This document shows positions 1-8,752 of a stretch of 64,000 bases of DNA, piece by piece. Position 1 is the stretch's first letter, and the number at the start of each line of letters is the position of its first letter. Source of the stretch: Phycisphaerales bacterium (GTDB lineage: Bacteria; Planctomycetota; Phycisphaerae; Phycisphaerales; UBA1924); the NCBI GenBank assembly GCA_029260455.1, contig JAJDDF010000011.1:315130-379129 (forward strand). The letters are read 5' to 3'. The notes beneath the pieces were generated by a model. It did no database searches and had not been told where the DNA came from. It saw only the letters and a list, made by a program, of their open reading frames with translations. The position numbers were made by a program, and so were the translations under genes.

Positions 1-2
1 CG

Positions 3-401
3 ATCACGCGCGGCCTGTCGCGCCTCGATGACCCCGCAGCCTTCCGCGCCTGGGCCTATCGCATCGTCTCGCATAAATGCGCCGATCGCATTCGCCAGTG
101 GAAGCGCGATCGCAAGCTTGAACAATCTCCCAATGCCGTGAACCCAGCGTCCCCGGCACACGACCCATCAATGGCAGAAGCATCTGATGACGATGAAGCA
201 CACCTGCGTCACGCCATTCGCGCCCTGCCACCCGAGCTGCACGCGGTTGTCGCGATGCACTACCGAGAAGGCATGAGCCTCGCAGAAATCGCATACGCAC
301 TCGGCATACCAACTGGCACAGTGAAGTCGCGCCTCTTTACGGCGCGCAAACGCCTCGCCGAATCACTCGAATCATACGAAACGAAAGGACACGACCAATG
401 A
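3..401 (+). CDS. ECF-type RNA polymerase sigma factor, 5' end outside window
   Basis: The reading frame is open from the window edge, so the N-terminus is missing. The visible part begins in the region 2 helices ('AFRAWAYRIVSHKCADRIRQ', the usual sigma2.3/2.4 pattern). After a variable linker, a region 4 helix-turn-helix follows ('YREGMSLAEIAYALGIPTG' then TVKSRLFTAR). Region 4 of this kind contacts the -35 element. The stop overlaps the start of the next gene (ATGA), so the two are translationally coupled. That arrangement is usual for an ECF sigma factor followed by a membrane-bound regulator. The regulon cannot be told from the sequence. The family is clear; the subgroup is not assigned. 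Confidence 0.9.
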   Translation: MTRGLSRLDDPAAFRAWAYRIVSHKCADRIRQWKRDRKLEQSPNAVNPASPAHDPSMAEASDDDEAHLRHAIRALPPELHAVVAMHYREGMSLAEIAYALGIPTGTVKSRLFTARKRLAESLESYETKGHDQ

Positions 402-787
402 ACGCCAACCTTGATGAAGATCGCCTGCGCCGTGCATTGCAGGCCGAAGATGAACTCGCTCTGAAACAATTCGATCCAACCGCCAATGAATCCATGTTTG
501 GTCAAATGTTCGATCTGCTTCGCGGCAAAGCGCGCTGGTGGACCGTGCTCATCGGATTCTTTGCGTTCGCGTTCTTCGCCGCCGCCGTTTACTCGGTGTT
601 TCGTTTCTTTGACGCTGGGGAAACTAAGTACCAGATCATGTGGGCGACCGCGTTCCTGACCGGCATGATGGCCAACGGCATGCTCAAGATGTGGATGTGG
701 ATGCAGATGAATAAGAACGCCGTGAAACGCGAACTGAAACGCCTGGAACTGCAGGTGGCACATCTCTCTGAGAAGGTGACCAACTGA
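398..787 (+). CDS. Small two-TM protein coupled to the sigma factor (DUF6768-like)
   Basis: This 129-residue protein starts inside the sigma-factor stop codon (ATGA). It has a charged N-terminal segment, a hydrophobic segment near residues 46-66 and a second near 78-98. A basic, coiled C-terminus ends in a 'KRELKRLELQVAHLSEKV' helix. The layout resembles a family of uncharacterised proteins (I recall it as DUF6768) that follow sigma factors. It may act as a membrane-bound partner of the sigma factor, but it has no recognised anti-sigma zinc motif (HxxxCxxC), so that role is inference. A GC-rich hairpin at 796-817 lies just after the stop and could end the transcript. Confidence 0.75.
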   Translation: MNANLDEDRLRRALQAEDELALKQFDPTANESMFGQMFDLLRGKARWWTVLIGFFAFAFFAAAVYSVFRFFDAGETKYQIMWATAFLTGMMANGMLKMWMWMQMNKNAVKRELKRLELQVAHLSEKVTN

Positions 788-795
788 TTCGCACC

Positions 796-817
796 CCCCT
801 CCCCCGTGGGGGAGGGG
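796..817. terminator. GC-rich hairpin after the sigma/DUF6768-like pair
   Basis: A perfect 10-bp inverted repeat (CCCCTCCCCC, GT, GGGGGAGGGG) lies 8 bases after the stop at 787. A pyrimidine-rich tract follows, but no clean T run. It may serve as a terminator. It also resembles half of the C-type dispersed repeat found at 909-960. Confidence 0.45.
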
Positions 818-840
818 CTTCCTTCTTACCTTCTTTTCTA

Positions 841-866
841 GTGGGATAGGCGTCTCGCCTGTCTCC
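841..866 (+). repeat. Dispersed repeat type F, copy 1
   Basis: A GTGGGATAGGCGTCTCGCCTGTCTCC box with an internal inverted repeat (AGGCG/CGCCT). Near-identical boxes occur at 49335-49356, 52694-52718, 59412-59440 (inverted) and inside moxR at 25565-25590 (inverted). Confidence 0.7.
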
Positions 867-879
867 TTAGTTCGCGTGC

Positions 880-902
880 CATGGTCACCTTGGGTGACCA
901 TG
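880..902. repeat. Palindromic repeat type A, copy 1
   Basis: A perfect inverted repeat of CATGGTCACC around a TTG loop. Related hairpins with the same arms and three-base loops occur at 11007-11029, 11054-11076, 49413-49430 and 58562-58586. Confidence 0.8.
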
Positions 903-908
903 TTCCTG

Positions 909-960
909 CTCCCTCTCCTTGGGGAGAGGGTGGATCGCCGAAGGCGAGACGGGTGAGGGA
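909..960 (+). repeat. Dispersed repeat type C, copy 1
   Basis: The element has two hairpins: CTCTCC/GGAGAG, then TCGCCGAAGGCGA, and ends in ACGGGTGAGGG. The same two-hairpin plan recurs at 50031-50082 and 54793-54850, and inverted at 55245-55313. The arms differ by compensatory changes. Confidence 0.8.
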
Positions 961-1000
961 GTTCTTCTCTTCACTACTTCACGCCAATTATTTCTTGTCT

Positions 1001-1041
1001 GCGATCTCTGTGTCCTCTGTGGTGAAATCTTCTTCTTATTC
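1001..1041 (+). repeat. Dispersed repeat type D, copy 1
   Basis: A low-complexity box, 'CTCTGTGTCCTCTGTGG' followed by TGAAATCTTCTTCTT. A close copy lies at 50211-50247. It abuts the stop of the GNAT gene on the other strand. Confidence 0.6.
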
Positions 1042-1644
1042 TTATCCCCGCAACCGCGCTTCAAGCCCCACTTTCACCGCCGGCCATTCATCGCCAGTGA
1101 TGCTATACACCACCGAATCGCGCAGATACCCATCCGGCATCACCACGCATTTTCGCAGCACCCCCTCGCGCACCGCACCAAGCTTTTCAATCGCGCGCTG
1201 ACTGTGCACATTTCGCAGGTCCGTCTTGAGTTGCACACGAATCGCAGGCGCGTCAAAGCATCGCCCCTCAAAGACATGCTGCAACATGAGCAGCTTCATT
1301 TCGGGATTGATGCGCGTGCCGCGATGGGCGGAACTGATCCATGTGCTGCCAATCTCAAGGCTCAGGTGCGCAGCGCGAATATCAATGTACGATGTCGACC
1401 CAATCGCCCGTCCGTTCGATTGTTCAATAACAGCAAACGAAAACCAGGCCGGCATTGCAAGCGTTTCTGCGATATTCCGCCGCATCGCATCCTCATCACC
1501 CGGCGTCGCCCACCATGTGTACATATACCTTTGCATGTCTTTGTCAATGGCGCGTGACAAATCCACCGCGTGCGATAGCGCATCAAGCGGTTCAAGGCGG
1601 ACATGCGTGCCTTGCAATGAAACATGTGCAATAGGTTTCGTCAT
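1042..1644 (-). CDS. GNAT-family N-acetyltransferase (RimJ/RimL-like)
   Basis: This 200-residue single-domain protein has the GNAT fold pattern. An N-terminal strand carries 'VRLEPLDA'. A central strand segment ('AIGSTSYIDI') is followed by 'LEIGSTWISSAHRGTRIN', which is where acetyl-CoA pyrophosphate is bound in this family (R/Q-x-x-G-x-G/A). A C-terminal 'NVHSQRAIEKLGAVREGVLR' matches the RimJ/RimL consensus N-x-x-S-x-x-x-x-x-K-x-G. Such enzymes acetylate protein N-termini, amino acids or small molecules, and the substrate cannot be told from sequence. Its ATG overlaps the uvrB stop (ATGA), so it is translated from the uvrB transcript. Confidence 0.88.
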   Translation of the reverse strand: MTKPIAHVSLQGTHVRLEPLDALSHAVDLSRAIDKDMQRYMYTWWATPGDEDAMRRNIAETLAMPAWFSFAVIEQSNGRAIGSTSYIDIRAAHLSLEIGSTWISSAHRGTRINPEMKLLMLQHVFEGRCFDAPAIRVQLKTDLRNVHSQRAIEKLGAVREGVLRKCVVMPDGYLRDSVVYSITGDEWPAVKVGLEARLRG

Positions 1645-3827
1645 TTTTTCTTCGAACTCCGCTTTTTTGCCCTTCTTGCAGCACTTCGCGCCGCCTTGGA
1701 AGTACTCGCCTTGCTGCCCGCCTGCCCCGGTTTCTTCGATCGGCTGCCGCGACCGCCTGTGCGCAGTTCACTCAACCGAACCATGTGCCCCTCACTCATC
1801 AGGTCAGGCGAAGTGCGAATCTCTTTCACCTGATCGCGCAATTCCGCAGCCTTTTCAAATTCAAGATTCTGCGCCGCCTTCAGCATTTCATCTTCAAGCA
1901 GATCAATCAATTCATTGGCCTCAAACGCGGGCTCATTTGATTCAATGGCCTTGCGCGCTGTGCGCGTTGCCTTGAGTTCTTCTTCCATGCCGCGCCGCAC
2001 CGCCTTGACGATCGTCTCGGGTGTGATGCCATGAGCCGTGTTGTACTGCTCCTGCTTCGCGCGGCGGCGTTCGGTTTCCTCAATGGCCGCCGACATTGCG
2101 GGCGTCATCGCGTCGGCGTACATAATGACAGTCCCGTTCACGTTGCGCGCAGCGCGGCCAATGGTCTGCACAAGGCTCGTTACACCGCGCAAAAAACCGG
2201 CCTTATCCGCATCCAAAATGCACACCAGTGACACCTCGGGCAGGTCGAGTCCCTCGCGCAACAGGTTCACGCCCACAAGCACATCAAATTCACCAAGCCG
2301 CAGATCACGCAGGATTTCAAGACGTTCGAGCGTATCGATTTCCGAATGCAGATAGCGCACCTTCATGCCGACGCGATCAAGATAGTTCGTCAGCTCTTCA
2401 CACAATCGTTTGGTGAGCGCAGTGATAAGACAGCGTTCGCCGCGCTTCGTACGGATTTCACACTCCTGCACCAGATCGCCCACCTGTCCATCCGCGGGGC
2501 GCACAAGAATCACAGGATCAAGCAACCCCGTCGGGCGAATCACTTGTTCTATGATCTCGCCGCCCGTCTTTTCAAGTTCATAGGGCCCGGGCGTCGCAGA
2601 TACATACACACGTTGCGGCACCACCTGTTCAAACTCTGCAAATGTAAGCGGGCGATTGTCCATCGCTGCAGGCAACCGAAAGCCATGTTCGACCAATACC
2701 TTCTTGCGCTGCTTGTCACCCTCATACATCGCGCGCACCTGCGGCATCGTGACATGACTCTCATCAATAAGCATCAGCCAGCCGGGACCCGTCGTGCCAT
2801 CACCCGCTTCGCGCCGTCGTTCTGAAGCGATGCGGAAGTAATCAAGCAGCGTCCACGGCGGTTCGCCCGGCTTGCGTCCATCAAAATACCGACTGTAATT
2901 TTCAATACCTGAGCAATACCCGACCTCTTCGATCATTTCGACGTCATATTTCGTGCGCGCAAGCAACCGCTGCGCTTCAAGCAATTTACCCTGGTTTCGC
3001 AGCTCCATCACGCGAGTGTCGAGATCCACCTTGATCTGTTCGATCGCCTGCAGGCGCACATCTTCGGGCATGACATAATGCACCGCAGGAAAAATGTGAA
3101 ACAGATGTTCCTCTGCGAGCATATCGCCGCTTGTCGGATCGATAAATGTGATGGATTCAATGTCATCGCCAAATAGTTCAATGCGCACCGCAAACTGTTC
3201 ATAGGCGGGATACAGATCGATCACATCACCGCGCACGCGAAATGTGCTGCGCTTGAATTCAATATCCGCACGTTTGTACTGCATGTCGGTAAGCCCGAGC
3301 AGAAACTGCCGTCGATCAATGGTTTGTCCAATTTGAATCGTGATGACTTTGTTGGAATATGCCTCGGGCGATCCAAGGCCAAAGATGCACGACACCGATG
3401 ACACCACAATCGCATCGTTTCGGCTCAACAACTGGCTCGTCGCTGCAAGGCGCAGGCGATCCAGATCATCATTGCGTGAGGCATCCTTTTCAATATAGAT
3501 ATCGCGCGCTGGAATGTATGCCTCGGGCTGATAGTAATCGTAGTAACTGACAAAATAACTCACTGCGTTATTGGGAAACAGTTCCTTCAGTTCTTCATAC
3601 AGTTGCGCAGCGAGCGTTTTGTTATGGCTCAACACAAGCGTCGGCCGATTGGTGTGCGCAATCAGGTGCGCCATCGTGAATGTTTTTCCGGTGCCCGTTG
3701 CGCCGAGCAGGCACATATGCGGCTCACCCGCGCTCACTTTCTTCGCAAGCGCATCGATCGCGTCAGGCTGATCGCCCGTGGGCGTCATGTGCGTAGTCAG
3801 TTCGAAGGTGCCATCGGTACGTCCCAT
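1641..3827 (-). CDS. uvrB: UvrABC excinuclease subunit B
   Basis: UvrB is the damage-verifying helicase subunit of nucleotide excision repair; it is loaded by UvrA and recruits UvrC. The 728-residue product has the Walker A motif GATGTGKT at residues 42-49. The beta-hairpin signature 'YYDYYQPEAY' inserts between DNA strands. A Walker B-like 'LIDESH' and helicase motifs ('TIGRAARN') follow. A C-terminal UVR motif ('EFEKAAELRDQ') binds UvrC. The tail is rich in Lys, Ser and Arg. The frame is open upstream to 3941, but the extra residues do not resemble UvrB, so I start at the ATG at 3827. It overlaps the downstream GNAT gene by four bases. Confidence 0.98.
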   Translation of the reverse strand: MGRTDGTFELTTHMTPTGDQPDAIDALAKKVSAGEPHMCLLGATGTGKTFTMAHLIAHTNRPTLVLSHNKTLAAQLYEELKELFPNNAVSYFVSYYDYYQPEAYIPARDIYIEKDASRNDDLDRLRLAATSQLLSRNDAIVVSSVSCIFGLGSPEAYSNKVITIQIGQTIDRRQFLLGLTDMQYKRADIEFKRSTFRVRGDVIDLYPAYEQFAVRIELFGDDIESITFIDPTSGDMLAEEHLFHIFPAVHYVMPEDVRLQAIEQIKVDLDTRVMELRNQGKLLEAQRLLARTKYDVEMIEEVGYCSGIENYSRYFDGRKPGEPPWTLLDYFRIASERRREAGDGTTGPGWLMLIDESHVTMPQVRAMYEGDKQRKKVLVEHGFRLPAAMDNRPLTFAEFEQVVPQRVYVSATPGPYELEKTGGEIIEQVIRPTGLLDPVILVRPADGQVGDLVQECEIRTKRGERCLITALTKRLCEELTNYLDRVGMKVRYLHSEIDTLERLEILRDLRLGEFDVLVGVNLLREGLDLPEVSLVCILDADKAGFLRGVTSLVQTIGRAARNVNGTVIMYADAMTPAMSAAIEETERRRAKQEQYNTAHGITPETIVKAVRRGMEEELKATRTARKAIESNEPAFEANELIDLLEDEMLKAAQNLEFEKAAELRDQVKEIRTSPDLMSEGHMVRLSELRTGGRGSRSKKPGQAGSKASTSKAARSAARRAKKRSSKKK

Positions 3828-3890
3828 GGCGTAAGCATAGACGCTCAGCTTCGATCCGCGATACGCTGTGGTGAGCAAGGAGAAGTTAGC

Positions 3891-4700
3891 ATGCTGGCAA
3901 CAATTACATCGGCACCATCCCCCACCCCGGACTTCGTGCACTATCTGCCGATCGCGTCAACAGCGATTTGTGCCGGATTCATTGTTTCTCTGTTGCATCG
4001 TGCGTCCCGCCGCGAATGGGCTCCGCATCTCGTGTGGTGGGCGATCGGGGTCTTCTTTTACGGTCTCGGCACCGCCGTCGAGTCGTACATCACCCTTCGC
4101 GGCAACTCGCCTTTTCTCAATCAATTGTGGTATTGGGCCGGGGCGATTCTCGGTGGATATCCTTTGGCCACCGGCAGCCTGTACCTGCTTGCCCCGCGCA
4201 AAACGGCACATCTCCTGACCGTAGTCAGTCTGCTCGCTGTGATCTTCGCGAGTGTTGTGGTTTTTATGGCACCGGTTGATGCCGCTGCAAGCGAGGCGGT
4301 GCGCCCCAGTGGCAGCTATATCGTCGAGGACTGGAAATGGGTTCGTCTCCTGACGCCATTCATTAATATCTATGCGGTTATTTTCCTGATTGGCGGCGCT
4401 GCGTATTCATCTATTCGCTTCGCATTCCCCGAGCGCGACCTTGACACAGGTATCACATTGCCACGAAACATGCCGCGCGCAATAGGCACAGGGTTGATAG
4501 CGTTCGGTGCATTGCTGCCCGGTATTGGTGGAGGCATGGCCAAAGATGGCTTTACCGAAGCGCTCTATGTCGGCGAGTTCCTCGGCATCATCCTCATCTG
4601 GATCGGCTATGAAGTGTGCATCCGTGCGCCAAAGCCTGCTGAAGTGACCGTTCTCTCGGCAACAAAAGAGGAATCTTTCGCAGAGTCTGCAACCGATTGA
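3891..4700 (+). CDS. Seven-TM membrane protein of unknown function
   Basis: This 269-residue protein has about seven hydrophobic segments (near residues 20-36, 47-65, 80-100, 108-126, 155-175, 195-212 and 225-242). Several conserved-looking polar residues lie between them. The ATG at 3891 has a strong AAGGAGAA ribosome site, so I prefer it to the longer open frame beginning at 3603 inside antisense uvrB. It is transcribed divergently from uvrB with only about 60 bases between the two starts. I do not recognise a named family. The plan is reminiscent of seven-TM sensor domains, but there is no attached output domain. Confidence 0.8.
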   Translation: MLATITSAPSPTPDFVHYLPIASTAICAGFIVSLLHRASRREWAPHLVWWAIGVFFYGLGTAVESYITLRGNSPFLNQLWYWAGAILGGYPLATGSLYLLAPRKTAHLLTVVSLLAVIFASVVVFMAPVDAAASEAVRPSGSYIVEDWKWVRLLTPFINIYAVIFLIGGAAYSSIRFAFPERDLDTGITLPRNMPRAIGTGLIAFGALLPGIGGGMAKDGFTEALYVGEFLGIILIWIGYEVCIRAPKPAEVTVLSATKEESFAESATD

Positions 4701-4710
4701 TCAACTGTGT

Positions 4711-7290
4711 CTATCCCCGCGTTGCCGCAAGCAGCGCCCGGGGCGTTGTCCGCGAGACATTGCGCGCAATCGGCCACACGATCAACCCGGTCACTATGGC
4801 AAGCGTGATCCAGCCCAGCACAATCGGTCCCCATGCCGGCAAAAAATGCACATCGAGGCCGAGGAGTACTCGATACAAACGAATCCCCGCCCAACTGCCC
4901 TGCAACCCAAGCAACGTGCCGATGATGCACGCCGCAATCACCATCAGCACAACTTCTGCAAACACCAAACGAAAAAGAATGCCACGCGATGCCCCGACAG
5001 AGCGCAGCACGCCAAACTCAAACCGTCGCGCATCAACACTTGCCACGACAATCTGTCCAACACCGAGACTGCCGATCAACATGGCTGCAAATGCCACGAG
5101 TGATGCAATGCGCATCGAACTTTGTCCGATCTGCATGATCCCATCTTTGATTTCCTTGCCCGATCCGACCACGAAAGCAGCTGCCCCCAGCGCTTCGCGT
5201 ATGCCTCCGATGGCCTCAGCATCTGTCACTGAATCATCAAGTTTGATTTGTAAAAAATCAATCGCTTCGCTGGCAAAGACACGTTTTAGATCTGTGCGCG
5301 ATCCAAAAACTGCATGAATTGACGCCTCGGACGCTTCTTTGCCAACATCGAAATATCGACTGATCCATTCCAGCCCCGGCGCAGTCACTGCGCCGACGAT
5401 CTCAAATTCATGCGTCTTGCCTTGATGCGTCATCTCAAACATATTGCCGATCGCATACTCAGGTCGGAATTGCAAAAACTCCTTGGCAACGATCACCGCG
5501 CCGCCTTCGCGCAGACGCCGTCGAGCATACGCTTCATCGCCTGCGGTCCATTCAAGCGTCGTCATCGAAAATAATTCGTCAGGCTCGAAGGCGAGAAAGT
5601 TCGTCCGGATTTCGCGAAACCCCTTCACGCCAAATGCACCGGATTCCACCTTCTGATCGGTGATCGCACAAGTGCCAATGACAAATGGCAACGCCTCAAC
5701 TTTTGCACGATCCTCTTCAGTCAACCCGAGCCACCCGCGCGCAAAGGCTTCAGGAAATTGAATAGTGCCAAACCAGTCGCGCATCAGCGCATTACCATTG
5801 GTCCAGATCGGCACAAGAATTGCGATGCCAAGCGCCAGCGCCGAGGCTGTGAACCCGCGCCGAAACGGTGCCGCACGCACCGAACCGGCCAACACCGCCC
5901 GCGGCAACCCCATCACGCGTGCGACAACGCCGGTCAATGCATTGGACACGGCACTCGTCACCGGCACGCCGAGCAGGAAATAACCGATAAACATGACGGG
6001 CAACCCAAAACCAATATACGACCAGAACACCCATGGCCCCTGATTGCTCGAAGAAATCAGTGCAAACTGGGTTAGTATGCACACCGCGCCAATCACACCC
6101 GTGAGGATCACTGTGCGTTTCGAAGTTGGCTGCGCGTGCGAGGCCAGGACGGTGATCGGCCTTGAGCGCGCCGCGCGCCACGCGGGCCAGAGCGATCCGA
6201 TCATCCCTGCGCCAATCGAGCCGAGCGCAGCGTTTGTCATTCCAAGTTGCGTAATATGTAGGCCCGCGGGCAGTCGCTCAGGAAAAATCAACGTCAATAG
6301 CCACGCAAGGGCAACCCCGATCGGTATGCCGATCGCTGCGCCCATCACACCAAGCAGCGCACCCATGATGACCTGTGCTCCTGCCAGTTGACGAGGCCGC
6401 GCACCGATGCAGCGCATCACCGCAAGTTCGCGCTGGCGCTCCTGCACGTTCGTGGTGAGCCCGGTGAGCACGATGAAGGATGCTGCGATAAAGGCGAGTG
6501 TCGATGCTACCGTCAGCCCAAGGTTATTTGCGCGCACATTCTGATTGAGACCGCTCGTGATGCGCTCCGTCGGCTCAACGATCACTGATTCGGGCACCGA
6601 TGCACCAAGGCGCTCGGCAACAATTCGGGCATCTACGCCGTTTTTCAGGATCACTTGAATCTCATTGAGTTCATCATTGCGCCCACCCACAGTGCGCAGC
6701 GCTGCGAGTGTGACGACCGCTTGTGGTTTGATCACCAATTCCTGCGGCTGAGACATCTCGATCCCAACCACGCGCATCGTCAGTGACACAGTACCGTCGG
6801 CATGCAGAGCCTCAAGGTGATCCCCGATCCCCGCATCGAGGTTCTTTGCAACAATCGCTTCAAGCAGGATTTCAGCATCACCCGTAATAAACCGGCCAAT
6901 GTGCGGTGTCACATCGCGCAGTTCTACCTCTCGCACAGCATCTACACCAAAGCCGATCGCAACCATCTCATTGCCATTGGCAGGATTTCGCAGTGGCAAT
7001 GCATCGCGCAAGCGCGGTGCCGCTAACACAACATCCCGGTCCGTTTCGATCGCGCCGAGAACATTTCCGGCAAATCGCCCCTCACTCACATCCTGCACGC
7101 GCACATCCGCACTGCCTAGACGTCGATCAAGTTCAAAGCGCAGCCCTGCATGGAGTGATGCAAGTGCGCATCCAACTGCCGCCACCAGCGCAGCGGACAT
7201 CGCAACACTTGTCGCAAGCAACAGCGTGCGATTACGCCGAGCGGTGAAGACGTTGATACTCAGATGCCAAAGTAGACGCATCAAGCCCAT
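4711..7290 (-). CDS. ABC transporter permease with two FtsX domains
   Basis: The product of about 859 residues has an N-terminal TM helix, a long extracytoplasmic segment and a four-helix FtsX core near residues 270-400. A second extracytoplasmic segment and a second FtsX core near the C-terminus follow. This is the duplicated layout of lipoprotein-release-like permeases (MacB/LolE superfamily). It works with the ATPase encoded immediately upstream and overlaps its 3' end by about 59 bases. The exact start is uncertain: ATGs at 7341, 7290 and 7281 are in frame and none has a strong ribosome site. The substrate is unknown. Lipoprotein or lipid export is likely from the family, and no membrane-fusion protein gene is adjacent. 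Confidence 0.85.
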   Translation of the reverse strand: MGLMRLLWHLSINVFTARRNRTLLLATSVAMSAALVAAVGCALASLHAGLRFELDRRLGSADVRVQDVSEGRFAGNVLGAIETDRDVVLAAPRLRDALPLRNPANGNEMVAIGFGVDAVREVELRDVTPHIGRFITGDAEILLEAIVAKNLDAGIGDHLEALHADGTVSLTMRVVGIEMSQPQELVIKPQAVVTLAALRTVGGRNDELNEIQVILKNGVDARIVAERLGASVPESVIVEPTERITSGLNQNVRANNLGLTVASTLAFIAASFIVLTGLTTNVQERQRELAVMRCIGARPRQLAGAQVIMGALLGVMGAAIGIPIGVALAWLLTLIFPERLPAGLHITQLGMTNAALGSIGAGMIGSLWPAWRAARSRPITVLASHAQPTSKRTVILTGVIGAVCILTQFALISSSNQGPWVFWSYIGFGLPVMFIGYFLLGVPVTSAVSNALTGVVARVMGLPRAVLAGSVRAAPFRRGFTASALALGIAILVPIWTNGNALMRDWFGTIQFPEAFARGWLGLTEEDRAKVEALPFVIGTCAITDQKVESGAFGVKGFREIRTNFLAFEPDELFSMTTLEWTAGDEAYARRRLREGGAVIVAKEFLQFRPEYAIGNMFEMTHQGKTHEFEIVGAVTAPGLEWISRYFDVGKEASEASIHAVFGSRTDLKRVFASEAIDFLQIKLDDSVTDAEAIGGIREALGAAAFVVGSGKEIKDGIMQIGQSSMRIASLVAFAAMLIGSLGVGQIVVASVDARRFEFGVLRSVGASRGILFRLVFAEVVLMVIAACIIGTLLGLQGSWAGIRLYRVLLGLDVHFLPAWGPIVLGWITLAIVTGLIVWPIARNVSRTTPRALLAATRG

Positions 7291-7972
7291 CCGTATCAAT
7301 GCGGCCCGAAACCTGGCCGTCCTGAAGTATGAAAATCGCACGACAGTGTGCCGCTGCTGCTGGCTCGTGCGTCACCATCACCACGGTCAAGCCCTGGCTT
7401 GACGACAATTCACTCAGCAGATTCCACAAACTCTCAGCAGAACGCGAATCCAGATTGCCCGTCGGTTCATCGGCAAGCACCACCGGCGGGGAAAATAACA
7501 ATGCCCGTGCGATCGCCACGCGCTGTTGTTCACCCCCGGAGAGCGCTTCCGGGCGATGCGCTGCACGGCCATCAAGACCAAGGCGTTTCAGAAGTTCCAT
7601 CGCACGATCGCGAGCAGAGTTTCGATCTTCACCTGCGAGCAGTGCCGGTAACTCGACGTTTTGTACGGCAGTCATCGTTGCGATCAAATTGAATTGTTGA
7701 AACACCACGCCAACGTCGCGCCTTCGAAATGATGTCAACTCGCGGTCGTTGAGCCCATCAATCCGCTTACCGCCGACATGCACTTCGCCAACATCCGGCA
7801 CATCGAGCGCCGCTAGTAGGTGCAACAGCGTACTCTTGCCTGAACCACTTGCCCCCATAATCGCGTAGAAGCCGGGCGTTTGGATTTCAAGATCGATTCC
7901 GCGCAGTGCATCCACCCGCCGCTCACCAAGCGTGTACGCCTTGTGCACATTCACACATCGGATGATCGCCAC
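7232..7972 (-). CDS. ABC transporter ATP-binding protein (LolD/MacB type)
   Basis: The 246-residue nucleotide-binding subunit has Walker [10 protein letters not shown] at residues 40-48, a Q-loop ('VVFQQFNL'), the signature LSGGEQQ, Walker B 'VVLADEP' and an H-loop ('VMVTHEP'). The short spacing and the 'NLDS' D-loop match the LolD/FtsE group that partners FtsX-fold permeases. It is followed by such a permease in the next frame with overlapping ends, so the two form one transporter. Hydrolysis probably drives mechanotransmission to the extracytoplasmic domains instead of classical transport. Confidence 0.93.
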   Translation of the reverse strand: MAIIRCVNVHKAYTLGERRVDALRGIDLEIQTPGFYAIMGASGSGKSTLLHLLAALDVPDVGEVHVGGKRIDGLNDRELTSFRRRDVGVVFQQFNLIATMTAVQNVELPALLAGEDRNSARDRAMELLKRLGLDGRAAHRPEALSGGEQQRVAIARALLFSPPVVLADEPTGNLDSRSAESLWNLLSELSSSQGLTVVMVTHEPAAAAHCRAIFILQDGQVSGRIDTDGLDASTLASEYQRLHRSA

Positions 7973-8032
7973 CTGTTTGCCCCGCCTTCTGAATCCCGAC
8001 GTGGCCGGGTGGTCGATTCTCTGCCCGCTAGC

Positions 8033-8407
8033 TTATTCACCATACGCAGCGTTGTACGCCGAGGCGTCCATCAGGTCGCCCGTTGTGTCACTCACCTTGA
8101 TCTTGATGAGCCATCCATCACCATATGGATCTTTATTGAGAAGTGACGGATCATTTTCCAGCGCCTCATTCACTTCAATGATTTCCCCGGTCACCGGGGC
8201 ATACACATCGCTTGTTGCCTTCACTGATTCAATCTCGCCCACGGGGTCGCCCGGTGCCACCGTTTCGCCTGCGGGCTTCAGCTCCACAAAGGTGATGTCC
8301 GTCAGCTCGTTGACAGCAAAGTGCGTGATTCCAAGTGTCGCGATATCACCATCGACTTTGAGCCACTCGTGAGATGATGTGAATTTCCGATCAGTTGGCA
8401 CGGTCAT
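8033..8407 (-). CDS. gcvH: Glycine cleavage system H protein
   Basis: This 124-residue lipoyl carrier shuttles the aminomethyl group between the P, T and L proteins of the glycine cleavage system. The lipoylation site is Lys63 in 'GEIESVKATSDVYAPV'. The length and the 'HEWLK' N-terminal signature are typical. The ribosome site AAGGGAG precedes the ATG at 8407. No gcvP, gcvT or lipoate-attachment gene lies nearby, so the other subunits must be elsewhere. I saw no glycine-riboswitch core in the roughly 100 bases upstream. Confidence 0.97.
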   Translation of the reverse strand: MTVPTDRKFTSSHEWLKVDGDIATLGITHFAVNELTDITFVELKPAGETVAPGDPVGEIESVKATSDVYAPVTGEIIEVNEALENDPSLLNKDPYGDGWLIKIKVSDTTGDLMDASAYNAAYGE

Positions 8408-8513
8408 GCGTCTTCTCCCTTGGGCCCGCCGTCTGCGGGGCTTCCTGCATGGTAATCGGACGCCCGCCCACGTTCTCCCTCTTTGAGAGACCTCATTCTC
8501 GACAAATGATCCT

Positions 8514-8541
8514 TTGTCTTGTCCCCGTCGCGTGCTACACT
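8514..8541 (+). promoter_or_regulatory. Sigma70-like promoter ahead of structured leader
   Basis: TTGTCT (8514-8519) and TACACT (8536-8541) are separated by 16 bases. Transcription would start near 8548, just before the first hairpin. Confidence 0.6.
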
Positions 8542-8547
8542 CCTCTC

Positions 8548-8638
8548 AGAGTTCCATCGACTGGGGTTTCCTCGGTCGATCACCGAACTGCTTTCTCCCC
8601 CCAGACGGCCTGGCCTCACGGCCCGGCCGTCTCTTTTG
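8548..8638 (+). ncRNA. Candidate structured leader or small RNA with pseudoknot and terminator
   Basis: The transcript predicted from the promoter at 8514-8541 would form a two-part hairpin: AGTTC/GAACT at 8550-8554 and 8585-8589, and ATCGAC/GTCGAT at 8556-8561 and 8575-8580. A 12-bp terminator stem (8603-8632) ending in CTTTTG follows. Bases TGGGG in the first loop (8562-8566) match CCCCA at 8599-8603, next to the terminator foot. A pseudoknot or an anti-terminator switch is therefore possible. The element ends 115 bases before the isomerase-cmk-plsC operon. It could be a free small RNA or an attenuator of that operon. I recognise no known RNA family. Confidence 0.5.
8603..8638 (+). terminator. 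Strong intrinsic terminator
   Basis: The stem AGACGGCC-T-GGCC / GGCC-C-GGCCGTCT has one mismatch and a TCAC tetraloop, and is followed by CTTTTG. There is no plus-strand gene upstream to terminate, so it must act on the leader transcript. Confidence 0.75.
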
Positions 8639-8752
8639 TGCGCTCTCATTGCTGTGTGGCCCGCTGGCCGAGGATGCCTGAGGTCGCTACAGTGCGATTG
8701 TACGTGGGGCTTCGAACGTTCACTCCAGAGTGATCGATCATTGGGAGATGGC

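Larger units (their letters stand above)
8408..8752. other. Divergent intergenic region with structured leader
   Basis: This 345-base gap between gcvH and the isomerase-like gene holds the gcvH 5' region on the minus strand. On the plus strand it holds a promoter, a structured leader and a terminator, listed separately. The stretch 8640-8752 contains no further clear element apart from the ribosome site GGGAG ahead of 8753. Confidence 0.6.

Noticed and set aside
8408-8500. Glycine riboswitch upstream of gcvH
   Set aside because: The 100 bases upstream on the minus strand lack the conserved glycine-aptamer core pairing; only a purine-rich segment with a ribosome site is seen.
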